From contig CAVTTP010000006.1 in assembly GCA_963737705.1 (NCBI GenBank), positions 248,001 to 312,000 on the forward strand: a DNA stretch of 64,000 bases, written 5' to 3'. The position numbers and the translations under genes are program-made. Source of the DNA: PALSA-607 sp963737705. Lineage in GTDB: Bacteria > Actinomycetota > Actinomycetes > Acidothermales > Acidothermaceae. Positions 9,104-17,797 of the stretch are shown piece after piece. Numbering within the stretch: position 1 is the stretch's first letter; each line of letters starts with the position of its first letter. The notes under the pieces were generated by a model. It saw only the letters and a list, made by a program, of their open reading frames with translations, made no database searches and had not been told where the DNA came from.

Positions 9104-10120
9104 ATGCGAGTGCTGCTGACCGGCGGTGCCGGCTTCATTGGCCGACATGTGCGAGAGGCGCTACAACAGCGCGGTCACGAAGTGCACGTATTCGACTCCT
9201 TCCGCACCGACGTCCACGGTTTGAACCCCGTTGTCGGCGACGCGATCGTGGGCGACGTCCGCGACGCGCAGGCCGTCTCGGCGGCGATGGTGGGCATTGA
9301 CGCCGTCGTCCACCTTGCCGCGAAGGTCGGGCTCGGGGTTGACGTGCACGACATGCGCGACTACGCAGACACGAACGTGACCGGAACTGCGACCGTATTG
9401 TCAGCGATGTTCGACGCTGGTATTCGACGGCTGGTTCTCGCGAGCAGCATGGTCGTGTACGGCGAAGGACTAGGCCGATGCACAGAGCATGGCTCCGTTC
9501 GTACCTCGCCTCGTCGGCCAGCTGATCTCGCCCGAGCCCAGTTCGAGCCACGTTGCCCGGCGTGCGACCAACCGCTTGCACCCACGCTCGTCGACGAAGA
9601 TGCGCCACTCGACCCGCGCAATGCCTACGCAGTCAGCAAGCTGGCTCAGGAGCAGTTCGCTGCCGACTGGGCCAGATCGTCACAGTCATCGGTTACGGCT
9701 TTGCGCTATCACAACGTGTTTGGCCCTGGCATGCCGCGCAATACTCCCTACGCCGGCGTGGCAGCGATCTTCTTATCGGCGCTGCGCAATGGGCAACCTC
9801 CGCAGGTATTCGAAGATGGCGGGCAGCGCCGCGACTTTGTCCATGTTCGCGACGTGGCAGCTGCCACCGCGGCAGCGGTCGATCTCACCGATGATGGGCT
9901 CCGCGTCCTCAACATCGGCTCGGGAGTGCCACGAACGGTCGGCGACCTTGCGCAGGCACTTGCGACGTCGACGGGTGGCCCCGCGCCGGTCGTCACCGGT
10001 GATTTCCGGCTTGGCGACGTCAGGCACATCACGGCCGATTCGGCACGCGCACGCGCCGACCTCGGTTGGCAGCCGCTCATCGAGTTCGAACACGGCGTTG
10101 CCGAGCTCGCCCGTGACTGA
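9104..10120 (+). CDS. NAD-dependent nucleotide-sugar epimerase/dehydratase (extended SDR)
   Basis: The protein (338 residues) starts with the Rossmann signature LLTGGAGFIGRHV. It has the catalytic YAVSK motif and the NVFGP segment of extended short-chain dehydrogenases acting on NDP-sugars. A cysteine pair, RCPACDQPLAP, sits in an insertion before YAVSK; a comparable Cys-containing insertion is known in some dTDP-rhamnose 4-epimerase-like members. It opens a five-gene + strand operon with a GT87-like transferase, lipoprotein, molybdopterin protein and membrane protein. It probably supplies the sugar donor for that pathway. The exact sugar cannot be assigned. Confidence 0.9.
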   Translation: MRVLLTGGAGFIGRHVREALQQRGHEVHVFDSFRTDVHGLNPVVGDAIVGDVRDAQAVSAAMVGIDAVVHLAAKVGLGVDVHDMRDYADTNVTGTATVLSAMFDAGIRRLVLASSMVVYGEGLGRCTEHGSVRTSPRRPADLARAQFEPRCPACDQPLAPTLVDEDAPLDPRNAYAVSKLAQEQFAADWARSSQSSVTALRYHNVFGPGMPRNTPYAGVAAIFLSALRNGQPPQVFEDGGQRRDFVHVRDVAAATAAAVDLTDDGLRVLNIGSGVPRTVGDLAQALATSTGGPAPVVTGDFRLGDVRHITADSARARADLGWQPLIEFEHGVAELARD

Positions 10121-11510
10121 ACTCGACGTCCTGCCTGCAACCGACGTCCCGGCGACCGCTTTGCTACCCAGCCGTTCGCGCGTGACGCGGACAATCCTCG
10201 TTGCATTGTTCGCCGTTTACGCAGTTCTCTTCGCCACGTTGTTCCACCGCTCCGGCGACTATGTCGCGATCCTGCTCGTGATCACGTCGAGCGTCTTGTT
10301 CCTCATGCTGCTCGCATTGCTGCGGAAAAGTCGACTGGGGCGTCGCGCCGAATCCGGCGCATTGCTGGGCGGATCCGCACTGCTGCAACTGATCGCGCTC
10401 ACCAAAGCACCGACAACATCTGACGACGTCTACCGTTACATCTGGGACGGTCGCGTTCAACTTAGCGGGACAGATCCGTACGCCTACGCACCGCAGGCGC
10501 CGCAACTTGACCACCTTCGCGACGGGCTTCTCTTTGGGCCGACGTCTCACTGTGCGTATCAAATCCCGGGCAGCTGCACGGCGATCAACCGGCCGGCGGT
10601 GCACACCATCTATCCACCGGTCGCGCAGCTGTTCTTCGATCTCGTCCGGCTCCTTTCGTTCGGTGGTCACGGCGGCGTTCGCCCCTTCCAGATCGCGGCT
10701 GCGGTTGGTGTCGTCGCCATGAGCGCGTTGTTGCTTCGCGACCTGCGCAGACGTGGTCGACCAACGTGGTGGGTCGCCGTATGGGCTTGGTCTCCGCTGG
10801 TCGTCATCGAATATGGAAACAACGCGCACATCGACTGGTTGGCAGCATTGTTCGGTGTCACAGCTATCGTGATTGCACGTTCGGGGCGAGCCGTTTGGGT
10901 CGGAGTGCTCCTTAGCGCAGCGACACTGACCAAGCTGTATCCGGCGGTGCTGGCACCGGCGTTGTTGCGTCGACGTCCGCTAGTGGTGGCCGCAGCCGCC
11001 GTCGTTGTTGGTGTTGTCGCCTACCTGCCCCACGTGTTCGCGGTCGGCCTGCGCGTGATCGGCTACCTGCCCGGCTACCTGCGCGAAGAGGGATACGACT
11101 CTGGCCGTCGCAGCCTGCTGCTCGGCGCGATTCTGCCGCACCCGTTCGACACCGTTGCGGGCGCGCTGATCATCGCCGGTGTCGCGTGGTGGGTGTGGCG
11201 GCATACGGATCCCCTCGCACCTGAGCAGACCGCGATCGTTATGGTCGGCAGCGCATTTCTGGTCACGACGCCTTCTTACGGCTGGTACGCGGGCCTCCTG
11301 CTCGCCCTCGTCGTTGTCTCACAGTGCTACGAATGGCTGCCCGTCGTTCTGGCGCCGATGTTGACGTACCACGCGGGTGGTGTCGTCGCCGGCACCACCA
11401 TCTACGGAGTCGCCGCACTGCTAACGCTCGCACTGAACAGCTACCGGCGGGGTCGGGTAGCTGTCGCGGCTGAATCGACGAGGGCCGCAGCGTTAGCTCG
11501 TCGGCGATGA
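10113..11510 (+). CDS. GT87/DUF2029-like polytopic mannosyltransferase
   Basis: I place the start at GTG 10113, which overlaps the epimerase stop by 8 bp; the frame stays open much further upstream but only within the epimerase gene. The 465-residue protein has about ten hydrophobic helices. The extracytoplasmic DDVYRYIWDGRVQ motif is characteristic of polyprenol-phosphate-mannose dependent transferases of the GT87/DUF2029 type (GT-C fold). A second motif is GNNAHIDWLAALFG. Such enzymes add hexoses to lipid-linked glycans on the outer face of the membrane. Tight coupling to the epimerase upstream and to the lipoprotein downstream (ATGA overlap) supports a shared envelope-glycan role. Confidence 0.88.
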   Translation: MTELDVLPATDVPATALLPSRSRVTRTILVALFAVYAVLFATLFHRSGDYVAILLVITSSVLFLMLLALLRKSRLGRRAESGALLGGSALLQLIALTKAPTTSDDVYRYIWDGRVQLSGTDPYAYAPQAPQLDHLRDGLLFGPTSHCAYQIPGSCTAINRPAVHTIYPPVAQLFFDLVRLLSFGGHGGVRPFQIAAAVGVVAMSALLLRDLRRRGRPTWWVAVWAWSPLVVIEYGNNAHIDWLAALFGVTAIVIARSGRAVWVGVLLSAATLTKLYPAVLAPALLRRRPLVVAAAAVVVGVVAYLPHVFAVGLRVIGYLPGYLREEGYDSGRRSLLLGAILPHPFDTVAGALIIAGVAWWVWRHTDPLAPEQTAIVMVGSAFLVTTPSYGWYAGLLLALVVVSQCYEWLPVVLAPMLTYHAGGVVAGTTIYGVAALLTLALNSYRRGRVAVAAESTRAAALARRR

Positions 11511-12508
11511 GCGTCCGTCTGGGCCGGCTCTGCGTTCGCGCTTGTACGGCAGCGATCGTGCTTCTCGGCGTGGCCGCGTGTTCGTCCAACGATCGGCCCG
11601 GCGCCGCCGAACCGGCTAAAGCACCGACAGCTTCACAGTCGCCGGCCGGTCTCGTCGAACCGGTCGGGGCGGACGCCGAAGGCATCGCCTACGACGCGAC
11701 TACCGGCTCACTGGTGGTGGCGGTGCACGCGCCCGACCGGTTGCTCATCCTCGATCCGCGAACGCTTCTCATTCGCGGCGGCGTAGCGTTGCCGGGCAGC
11801 GCGCGTCACGTCCAACTTGCAGGCGCGGGTGGACCAGTACTGGTTCCGCTGGAAACGACAGGGCAGCTCGCGCAGGTGTCGTTGCCGGCGGCCACCGCCG
11901 CGCTCACTCTGATAGACGTTGGCAAGCAGCCGCACGACGCAGCCGCAACCGGCGACGGGACCATCGTCGTCGGTAACGAGTTTGGTCATTCGCTGACACT
12001 GATCTCCAACGGCTCCGTGCGCGCGGTACTCGGTGGCGTTACGCAGCCCGGCGGTGTCATCGGCGACGGCGCCCGCTTCGCCGTCATCGACGTCGCCACT
12101 TTCGAAGTCGATCTTTACGACGCAAAAACCGGAGCCAAGATTGCCAGTGCAGCAGCCGGTGCGGGTCCTACGCACGGGGTGTTGGCCAACGACCAGCAAC
12201 TTGTTGTTGCCGACACCCGCGGCAACGCGATCCTGGTGTTCGGACTCGACCCGCTGCGCCAGCTATCGCGACTTTCATTGCCGGGAAATCCTTACGGTTT
12301 AGCTGTCGACCGCTCAACTGACACCGTCTGGGTTACGCTGACAGCACTGAATGAGGTCGTCGGTCTCGACATCGCCTCCGGCACACCAACCGTCATCGCG
12401 CGGTACCAAACCGTTCGTCAACCGAACACGATTGCGGTAGCCCCCGGGAGTACCACCCTCTGGGTCACTGGTACGAGGGACGGCACGGTCGAACGAATTT
12501 CGCGCTGA
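11507..12508 (+). CDS. YVTN/YncE-type beta-propeller lipoprotein
   Basis: ATG 11507 overlaps the upstream TGA (ATGA). The 333-residue product has a lipoprotein signal peptide with lipobox GVAAC (Cys about 25) and a Pro/Ala/Ser linker. Propeller blades such as DAEGIAYDATTGSLVVAV and NPYGLAVDRSTDTVWVTL follow. It should be anchored on the outer face of the membrane. The same kind of propeller occurs in the CWB2 surface proteins in this window. Its role beside the GT87 and molybdopterin genes is unknown; a scaffold or sensor role is a guess. Confidence 0.85.
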   Translation: MSVRLGRLCVRACTAAIVLLGVAACSSNDRPGAAEPAKAPTASQSPAGLVEPVGADAEGIAYDATTGSLVVAVHAPDRLLILDPRTLLIRGGVALPGSARHVQLAGAGGPVLVPLETTGQLAQVSLPAATAALTLIDVGKQPHDAAATGDGTIVVGNEFGHSLTLISNGSVRAVLGGVTQPGGVIGDGARFAVIDVATFEVDLYDAKTGAKIASAAAGAGPTHGVLANDQQLVVADTRGNAILVFGLDPLRQLSRLSLPGNPYGLAVDRSTDTVWVTLTALNEVVGLDIASGTPTVIARYQTVRQPNTIAVAPGSTTLWVTGTRDGTVERISR

Positions 12509-12583
12509 ACCTGCCACCGACGACGTCCGGTCAAAGCACTTGTAGCGAACAGACACACAACAGCGACGCAATCAAGCGAAGGA

Positions 12584-13807
12584 ATGTGGCGGGTGACGGA
12601 GACAACGCGGACGGCGCCCGAGCGACCTGCGTGGTGGCCGCGCTTCACGAGCCCGCTTCGCTCGACCGCACTGACTGCGCGCGTCGGGCGACTCCTCGGC
12701 ATCGGCTTCGGGATCTGTTTTGCGACCGGCATGCTTTCGCACTACCAGTACCACCCATGGAGCTGGCTACCCGAGCCCGCCAGTCCAGTATGGGCGTACC
12801 GGGTGACCGAAGGCGTGCACGTCGCGACCGGCACACTGTGCATCCCACTGCTGCTGCTCAAGCTCTGGTCGGTCTACCCCAACCTGTTCAGATGGCCACC
12901 AGTCAGCTCGCTCAAGCACGGTGCCGAACGTTTCAGCGTCGCGGTGTTGGTGTCCAGCGCCCTTGTGCAACTCGTCACGGGATTTCTGAATGTCTTGAAC
13001 TGGTATCCGTGGTCGTGGAGTTTTGTTCCGGTCCACCGCTTCCTGGCGTACGTGATCATTGGATCGATCCTGCTGCACATCGCCGTCAAGCTGCCCGACA
13101 TCCGTTATGGGCTCAGCGTTCCGCTTCGCGACGGCGACGTCTTGACCGAGGTGTCGTGGTCGGAAAACCCTGACTCCTATAGCAATAACGAGCACGAGCC
13201 ATCCAAACCACCAGTGCCCACCGGCATCTCACGTCGTGGGGTGCTCACCGCCACGGCCGCCGGAATCGGGCTCGTCGCGGTGACAAGCGTCGGCCAGACA
13301 CTGACGCCGCTTGAGTCGATCGGTCTGTTAGCTCCGAGGCAGTTTAAGAAGGGTCCTGCACACGTACCGGTTAACCGCACCGCTGACCAAGCGATGGTAC
13401 GCAGCCGTGCGCTAAACCCCGACTGGCAACTGGTCGTGCACGGCCCGAAACCTTACGTTCTGACCCTCGCCGACATCGAATCCATGGCGCTCGACGAAGC
13501 CAGCTTTCCGATCTCCTGTGTCGAAGGATGGAGCGTCGGCGCGCACTGGCGCGGGCTGCGGCTACTCGACGTCGTGAAGCGGGCCGGCGGCAACGCCCAG
13601 TCGAGGGTCACGGTCCGATCGCTCGAGATGATCGGCTCCTACCAAACGTCTGTCGTCGAAGGGCCACAGGTCAGCCACGCGCTGCTCGCCACACACCTGA
13701 ACGGGCCGCGCATCGACATCGATCACGGATATCCGCTACGCCTCATCGCCCCCGACCGCGCAGGCGTGCTCAACACGAAGTGGCTCGCGTCGGTGGAAAT
13801 CTCGTGA
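12584..13807 (+). CDS. cytochrome b561-like / sulfite-oxidase-fold molybdopterin oxidoreductase fusion
   Basis: This 407-residue protein joins an N-terminal four-helix membrane part, with several His residues (LSHYQYH, TEGVHV, VPVHRF, LLHIAVK) suited to haem b, to a C-terminal sulfite-oxidase-fold domain. SCVEGWS around residue 310 carries the Mo-ligating cysteine, as in the YedY/MsrP family (CVEAWS). Between them lies an internal twin-arginine motif SRRGVLTATAAG and a fifth helix. Known actinobacterial five-helix molybdopterin proteins use Sec for the first helices and Tat for the last, placing the cofactor domain outside. It would pass electrons between membrane quinol and an extracytoplasmic substrate. 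It is fourth in the operon, 75 bp after the lipoprotein gene. Confidence 0.9.
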   Translation: MWRVTETTRTAPERPAWWPRFTSPLRSTALTARVGRLLGIGFGICFATGMLSHYQYHPWSWLPEPASPVWAYRVTEGVHVATGTLCIPLLLLKLWSVYPNLFRWPPVSSLKHGAERFSVAVLVSSALVQLVTGFLNVLNWYPWSWSFVPVHRFLAYVIIGSILLHIAVKLPDIRYGLSVPLRDGDVLTEVSWSENPDSYSNNEHEPSKPPVPTGISRRGVLTATAAGIGLVAVTSVGQTLTPLESIGLLAPRQFKKGPAHVPVNRTADQAMVRSRALNPDWQLVVHGPKPYVLTLADIESMALDEASFPISCVEGWSVGAHWRGLRLLDVVKRAGGNAQSRVTVRSLEMIGSYQTSVVEGPQVSHALLATHLNGPRIDIDHGYPLRLIAPDRAGVLNTKWLASVEIS

Positions 13808-14289
13808 AGCGCACCCGGATCGTGTTAGCCACGGTCGGCATCGGGCTTGCGCTCTTCGGCGTGTTTCGGCTGCTGACTCAGGTCAGCATCGGGGGCGTCG
13901 CCTTTCTCGCCGGGTGGTTGATTGCAGCACTGGTGATTCATGACGGGATCATCGCGCCAAGCACGTTGGGCCTCGCGACGCTGATCCGCCGAAAGGTCCC
14001 GCCGCGAGGGCGCCGCTACTTACAGGGTGCGCTGATCTGCGCGGCGGCAGTGACGGTAATCGGGCTGCCGATGATCTACCGAGCGCACAGTCAGCCGAAG
14101 GTGAAGGCACTGCTCGAGCAGAACTTCCTCGTCAACGTCTTGCTCTTGTGGGCTGTCATCGCCGTCGTCGCATTTCTCGGCTACGTCGTGCAACTAGTGC
14201 GCGATCACGCGGGATCAAACGTCGCTCAGGCAGCGGACCAACCGGCCGAACACCTCCCCAAGAGTGCCGGCGGCGAACACACCAGCTAA
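13804..14289 (+). CDS. small integral membrane protein of the molybdopterin operon
   Basis: The start is GTG 13804, overlapping the upstream TGA (GTGA). The 161-residue product has three or four hydrophobic stretches: about 5-22, 28-48, 72-92 and 108-128. A charged loop sits after helix 2, and the C-terminus is hydrophilic. No enzymatic motif is visible and I do not recognise the family. Translational coupling to the molybdopterin oxidoreductase suggests a partner subunit or assembly factor, but this is inference. Confidence 0.78.
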   Translation: MKRTRIVLATVGIGLALFGVFRLLTQVSIGGVAFLAGWLIAALVIHDGIIAPSTLGLATLIRRKVPPRGRRYLQGALICAAAVTVIGLPMIYRAHSQPKVKALLEQNFLVNVLLLWAVIAVVAFLGYVVQLVRDHAGSNVAQAADQPAEHLPKSAGGEHTS

Positions 14290-14297
14290 CGCCGCGC

Positions 14298-15653
14298 TCA
14301 ACGCCGCCGGGCGGAGGCTGGCTCGACGATCGGTGGCGGATATCCGACGCGGCGCCGCGTTTCGGCGTCCGGGTTGCGCGCTTGCAACGCAGGCAAGTCG
14401 GCGAGCTCGGGCAGATACCGCCGGATGTAGATCGCCTCGGCGTCGAAGCGCTCGGCCTGCCGCACTGGATTGAAGACGCGATGCCGGTTCGTGTCGGTCC
14501 CGGTGCCGGCCACCCACTGCCAGTTCATGTTGTTCACCACCACGTCGCCGTCGACCAAACCGCGCAAGTAGTGCCGCGCGCCGTCCCACCACGGCAGGCC
14601 GAGGTCTTTGGTCAGAAACGAGGCCGCGACCATCCGCGCGCGGTTGTGCACGAACCCCTCGGCGTCCAACTGGCGCATCGCCGCGTCGACCAGCGGATAG
14701 CCAGTGCGACCCTGCACCCACGCTGCCCAGAATTCCTCGACGCGCGCAGGCTCCGGCGTCCATCGTGCGTCAGGCTCCGACCGGTAGTTGCGCCACACCA
14801 CGTCCGGCTGCGGCGCGACGATCTGGTGGAAGAAGTCGCGCCACGCAAGTTGCCGCACGAACGGTCCACCGCCTGGCCGCCCGCGCAGATGGGTCGCGAT
14901 CTCCAATGGCGACAGGCAACCGAAATGCAAGTACACCGACAGTCCGGACGTCGAAGCTGCGGCGAGATCGTCATGCTTGGCCTCGTAATCGTGCAGGCCC
15001 CGTGCGCGCCACTCGGTGACCCGAGCCCGCCCGGCGCTCTCCCCCGCCACGTCAGAACCAGGCGCGAGCTCGCGTAACGTCGCCGACGGCCCGTCGGCAA
15101 TCGCGTCGACGAATTGCGGCGGCGGCGAAACCCGATCCGGCGCGGGCAGTACCGCCCGCCACGGATGTGATTCCCATGCGCGCCAGTACGGCGTGAACAC
15201 GGAATACGAATCGCGGCTCGACGGAACAAGTTCCCCAGGTGGCACGACCGTCAATCCGACTTCACGGTGTACCGCGATTCCCGCTGCTTCGGCTGCTGCC
15301 TGCAATGAACTCAACCGCCGCCCCGAAAACGGGGTGATGTCGTCCGAGACGTAGATGTCCGTGGCGTCCACCGACAACGCGGCGCGCATGACCTCGTCAG
15401 TCCACGCGCCCCGTCGAACAACCAGCCCGCCGCCACGCGAGCGCAAGGACGAATCGAGATCAGCCAGGCTGCCGGCAAGAAAGGCGAGCCGTTGTGGTGG
15501 CGCGGCGACGGCACTACGCAGCAACTCGTCGTCCAGCACGAAGAGCGGCAGCACGAACTCGCTGCGCGCGATCGCCGACGTTAGCGCCGGGTTGTCATGC
15601 ACCCGCAGATCGCGGGTGAAGACCATCACGCTGGTTCTGGAGATGCCCAACAC
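14298..15653 (-). CDS. phrB: deoxyribodipyrimidine photolyase
   Basis: The 451-residue protein matches class I CPD photolyases. The N-terminal antenna-binding Rossmann domain has FTRDLRVHDNPAL. The C-terminal FAD-binding domain has FGCLSPLEIA, RTGYPLVDAAMRQL, FVHNRARMVAASFL and NMNWQWVAGTGTD. These are the FAD pocket and the Trp-containing electron path. It repairs UV-induced pyrimidine dimers with blue light. The start is GTG 15653; an ATG nine codons later (15626) is possible because no clear ribosome site decides. It follows the CWB2 gene on the same strand by 43 bp and converges with the molybdopterin operon with an 8-bp gap. Confidence 0.94.
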   Translation of the reverse strand: MLGISRTSVMVFTRDLRVHDNPALTSAIARSEFVLPLFVLDDELLRSAVAAPPQRLAFLAGSLADLDSSLRSRGGGLVVRRGAWTDEVMRAALSVDATDIYVSDDITPFSGRRLSSLQAAAEAAGIAVHREVGLTVVPPGELVPSSRDSYSVFTPYWRAWESHPWRAVLPAPDRVSPPPQFVDAIADGPSATLRELAPGSDVAGESAGRARVTEWRARGLHDYEAKHDDLAAASTSGLSVYLHFGCLSPLEIATHLRGRPGGGPFVRQLAWRDFFHQIVAPQPDVVWRNYRSEPDARWTPEPARVEEFWAAWVQGRTGYPLVDAAMRQLDAEGFVHNRARMVAASFLTKDLGLPWWDGARHYLRGLVDGDVVVNNMNWQWVAGTGTDTNRHRVFNPVRQAERFDAEAIYIRRYLPELADLPALQARNPDAETRRRVGYPPPIVEPASARRR

Positions 15654-15696
15654 TCTAAGGCGACGGCTCGCTACCCGCTGTCGCCGGGTGTCGCCA

Positions 15697-17748
15697 TCAG
15701 CTGATCGCCGCGCCGATCGCGGTCTGCACGCCTGCGCTCAACACTGCTGCGCCGCCGAAAAGGTAGGCGCCCGTGAGGCTTGCGCTCGCCGATTGCAAGT
15801 AGCTCGCGGTGTTCGTTGGCACCGCATTCGTGTCAGCAAGCACCAGCGGCGCGCCGAGGTGCGCGAGGAACGCGCCACCCGACAACGCATCGGGGAAGTT
15901 CTCGCCAGTGGCAACACCGACGGTCGTCGGCGAGCTGAAGAACGTCGTCGCGACCTTCGCTGCAGTCGCGTAGCGGTCAGATCCAACGAGCGCCTGTGCG
16001 GCCGGGTCGGCGGTCGACGCCGGACCACCGATGGCGTAGACCGTCGTGCCGTGAACGTTCAGGTAGTCACTCGTCGGTGTGACCATCGCAGAGCCCGCGG
16101 TAAGTAACACGACGGCGCCAGCCTTCGCGGCGGCCGGCCCGGCGGCCAGCGCGTCGGGGAAGTTCTCGCCCGTCGCTAGCAGCACTGTCGTCGGGTCACC
16201 GAGGGCGTCGGCGACGGCGACTGCGGTGGCGTACCGGGTCGTGCCCGAGTAGCGGACAACGACGTAACCGAGCGCGGTCAGCTGCGCCGCGACGCTAGCC
16301 GGGACGGCGGACGTACCGCCGAGCACATAGACCGTCTTCCCTGTCGCGAGTACACGTTGAAGTTCGGCCTTCGTGACGGCAGGCAGTTGCGCGCCCGTCG
16401 TGAGTAGCAGCGGCGCATTCTTCGACGCGGCCAAGGGAGCACCCACGAGTGCGTCGGCGTATTCGTCACCGCGCGCCAGCACCACTGCGCCCGCGCCACC
16501 CGAGGGGAACTCGGCCTGCGAAGTCGCAACGGCAGTGCCGTAGCGATCAGAGCCAGCCAGGCGGACGGCGGGACCGGTCGCGAAGGTGATGGGCTGCCAG
16601 AAGTGCCCGCCGTCGCGCGTGATCCACAGCTGCGAAGGCGGCGTCGCCGGGTCGCCTTCGATGGCGAAGCCTTGTTGCGCCGTCGTGAATCCGAGGTCAT
16701 GCCAAGCCTGACCACCGGTCGTGGAATCGAGCACCGTCTGCCAGCTGGCGCCGCCGTCGAACGTGGCGTACAAGAACGAGGCGCCGGACGCCGAAGCCAC
16801 CACGAGACTGCCTGGCTGAGCTATGGCCAGATTGAGCGAAACGCCACCACGCGGCGGGCTCGCAGTTGTCGGCGCGAACGTCAGCCCACCGTCGGTCGAG
16901 ATCGAGACGGTCTTGGTCGCACTGCCCGCACCGGGATCGCTCGCGCAGCCAAGCGCGGTGTACGACGCCGACGGTCCGACTGCGAAATCGCCCGTGCAAG
17001 GCGCGGTCGAATGGCTCCACGTCGTGCCGTTGTCCGCGCTGTGGTACAGCGTGGTCGACGAACCAGGGTCGAGCACCCACACGTCGTTACCGTGCACATC
17101 GAGGTCAAGATTCGCTGGGGCCGGCGTCGTCACCGTCAGCACCGAGGTGAAGGTCTCGCTGCCGACAGGTGACCGGTAGAGCTGCCCAGCAGTACCGGTC
17201 TGGGTTGGTGCGATCAGCACGTACACGAAGCCGTTGTACGCAGCCAACTGCACGGCGAAGCGCGAACCGGTGCCGGGCAGCGTCGACTGCTGCCACGTCG
17301 CGCCACCGTCGTGGGTCACCCAAAGCGCGTCGCCGAACGCGTAGCCGTCGTTCGCATCCGCGAACCGCAGCCCATCCAAGCCGTCGCGGCCATCAGTCGA
17401 GAGCTTCTCAGTGGGCGCCGGGACACCGGCCCACGTGTGGCCACCGTCCGTCGTCCGGACTATCGAGGTGCACACCGGATTCGCGCACGGCGCAGAACCC
17501 AAGACCCAACCGTCGGCGGCGGAGATGAAGCTGACCGACGCGGGTTCGAAGCCGGACGGAACCGGGCCGCCAGTTGGCGCAGCCACGGCCGGGCCGGCGG
17601 CGAAGACCGCCACCAGACACGCAGCGACGACGCTCACAACGCCGACATCGACGATCCTTCTCGCCGATGACATGTGCTTGCGTGTCGCGGCTGTGGCTCG
17701 CATCGTCGCTGACCTCCACGTCATGATCTTCGTCGGGATCTCATACAT
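15697..17748 (-). CDS. secreted BNR/YCF48-like propeller protein with CWB2 wall anchor
   Basis: A signal peptide lies within the first 56 residues of this 683-residue protein; starts at ATG 17748 or the internal ATG at MSSARR are both possible. The mature N-terminal two thirds is a different propeller from the other CWB2 proteins. It has Asp-box/YCF48-like repeats such as TTDGGHTWAG, THDGGATWQQ, STDGGLTFAP and TRDGGHFWQP. Three CWB2 repeats follow (GSDRYGTA, GTTRYATA, GSDRYATA). It should be a wall-bound exoprotein that may bind glycans or other ligands, since Asp-box propellers occur in sialidases. No sialidase catalytic residues are obvious. It is on the strand of the ABC exporter operon, 49 bp downstream of it. 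Confidence 0.88.
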   Translation of the reverse strand: MYEIPTKIMTWRSATMRATAATRKHMSSARRIVDVGVVSVVAACLVAVFAAGPAVAAPTGGPVPSGFEPASVSFISAADGWVLGSAPCANPVCTSIVRTTDGGHTWAGVPAPTEKLSTDGRDGLDGLRFADANDGYAFGDALWVTHDGGATWQQSTLPGTGSRFAVQLAAYNGFVYVLIAPTQTGTAGQLYRSPVGSETFTSVLTVTTPAPANLDLDVHGNDVWVLDPGSSTTLYHSADNGTTWSHSTAPCTGDFAVGPSASYTALGCASDPGAGSATKTVSISTDGGLTFAPTTASPPRGGVSLNLAIAQPGSLVVASASGASFLYATFDGGASWQTVLDSTTGGQAWHDLGFTTAQQGFAIEGDPATPPSQLWITRDGGHFWQPITFATGPAVRLAGSDRYGTAVATSQAEFPSGGAGAVVLARGDEYADALVGAPLAASKNAPLLLTTGAQLPAVTKAELQRVLATGKTVYVLGGTSAVPASVAAQLTALGYVVVRYSGTTRYATAVAVADALGDPTTVLLATGENFPDALAAGPAAAKAGAVVLLTAGSAMVTPTSDYLNVHGTTVYAIGGPASTADPAAQALVGSDRYATAAKVATTFFSSPTTVGVATGENFPDALSGGAFLAHLGAPLVLADTNAVPTNTASYLQSASASLTGAYLFGGAAVLSAGVQTAIGAAIS

Positions 17749-17764
17749 ACCCGAAAAGGATCCT

Positions 17765-17781
17765 CCGCGTAAATGCCGCGG
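17765..17781 (-). promoter_or_regulatory. hairpin abutting the ribosome-binding site of the CWB2 gene
   Basis: CCGCG (17765-17769) and CGCGG (17777-17781) form a 5-bp stem around TAAATGC. In the mRNA the distal arm runs straight into GGAGG, the only Shine-Dalgarno-like site before ATG 17748. It could be a weak terminator for the ABC operon or a translation-occluding hairpin. Evidence is structural only. Confidence 0.35.
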
Positions 17782-17797
17782 ACGGTAGCGATCGGCG

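Noticed and set aside
9489..10112. Long N-terminal extension of the GT87-like gene
   Set aside because: It lies wholly inside the epimerase gene in another frame and has no domain homology; the GTG at 10113 fits operon overlap.
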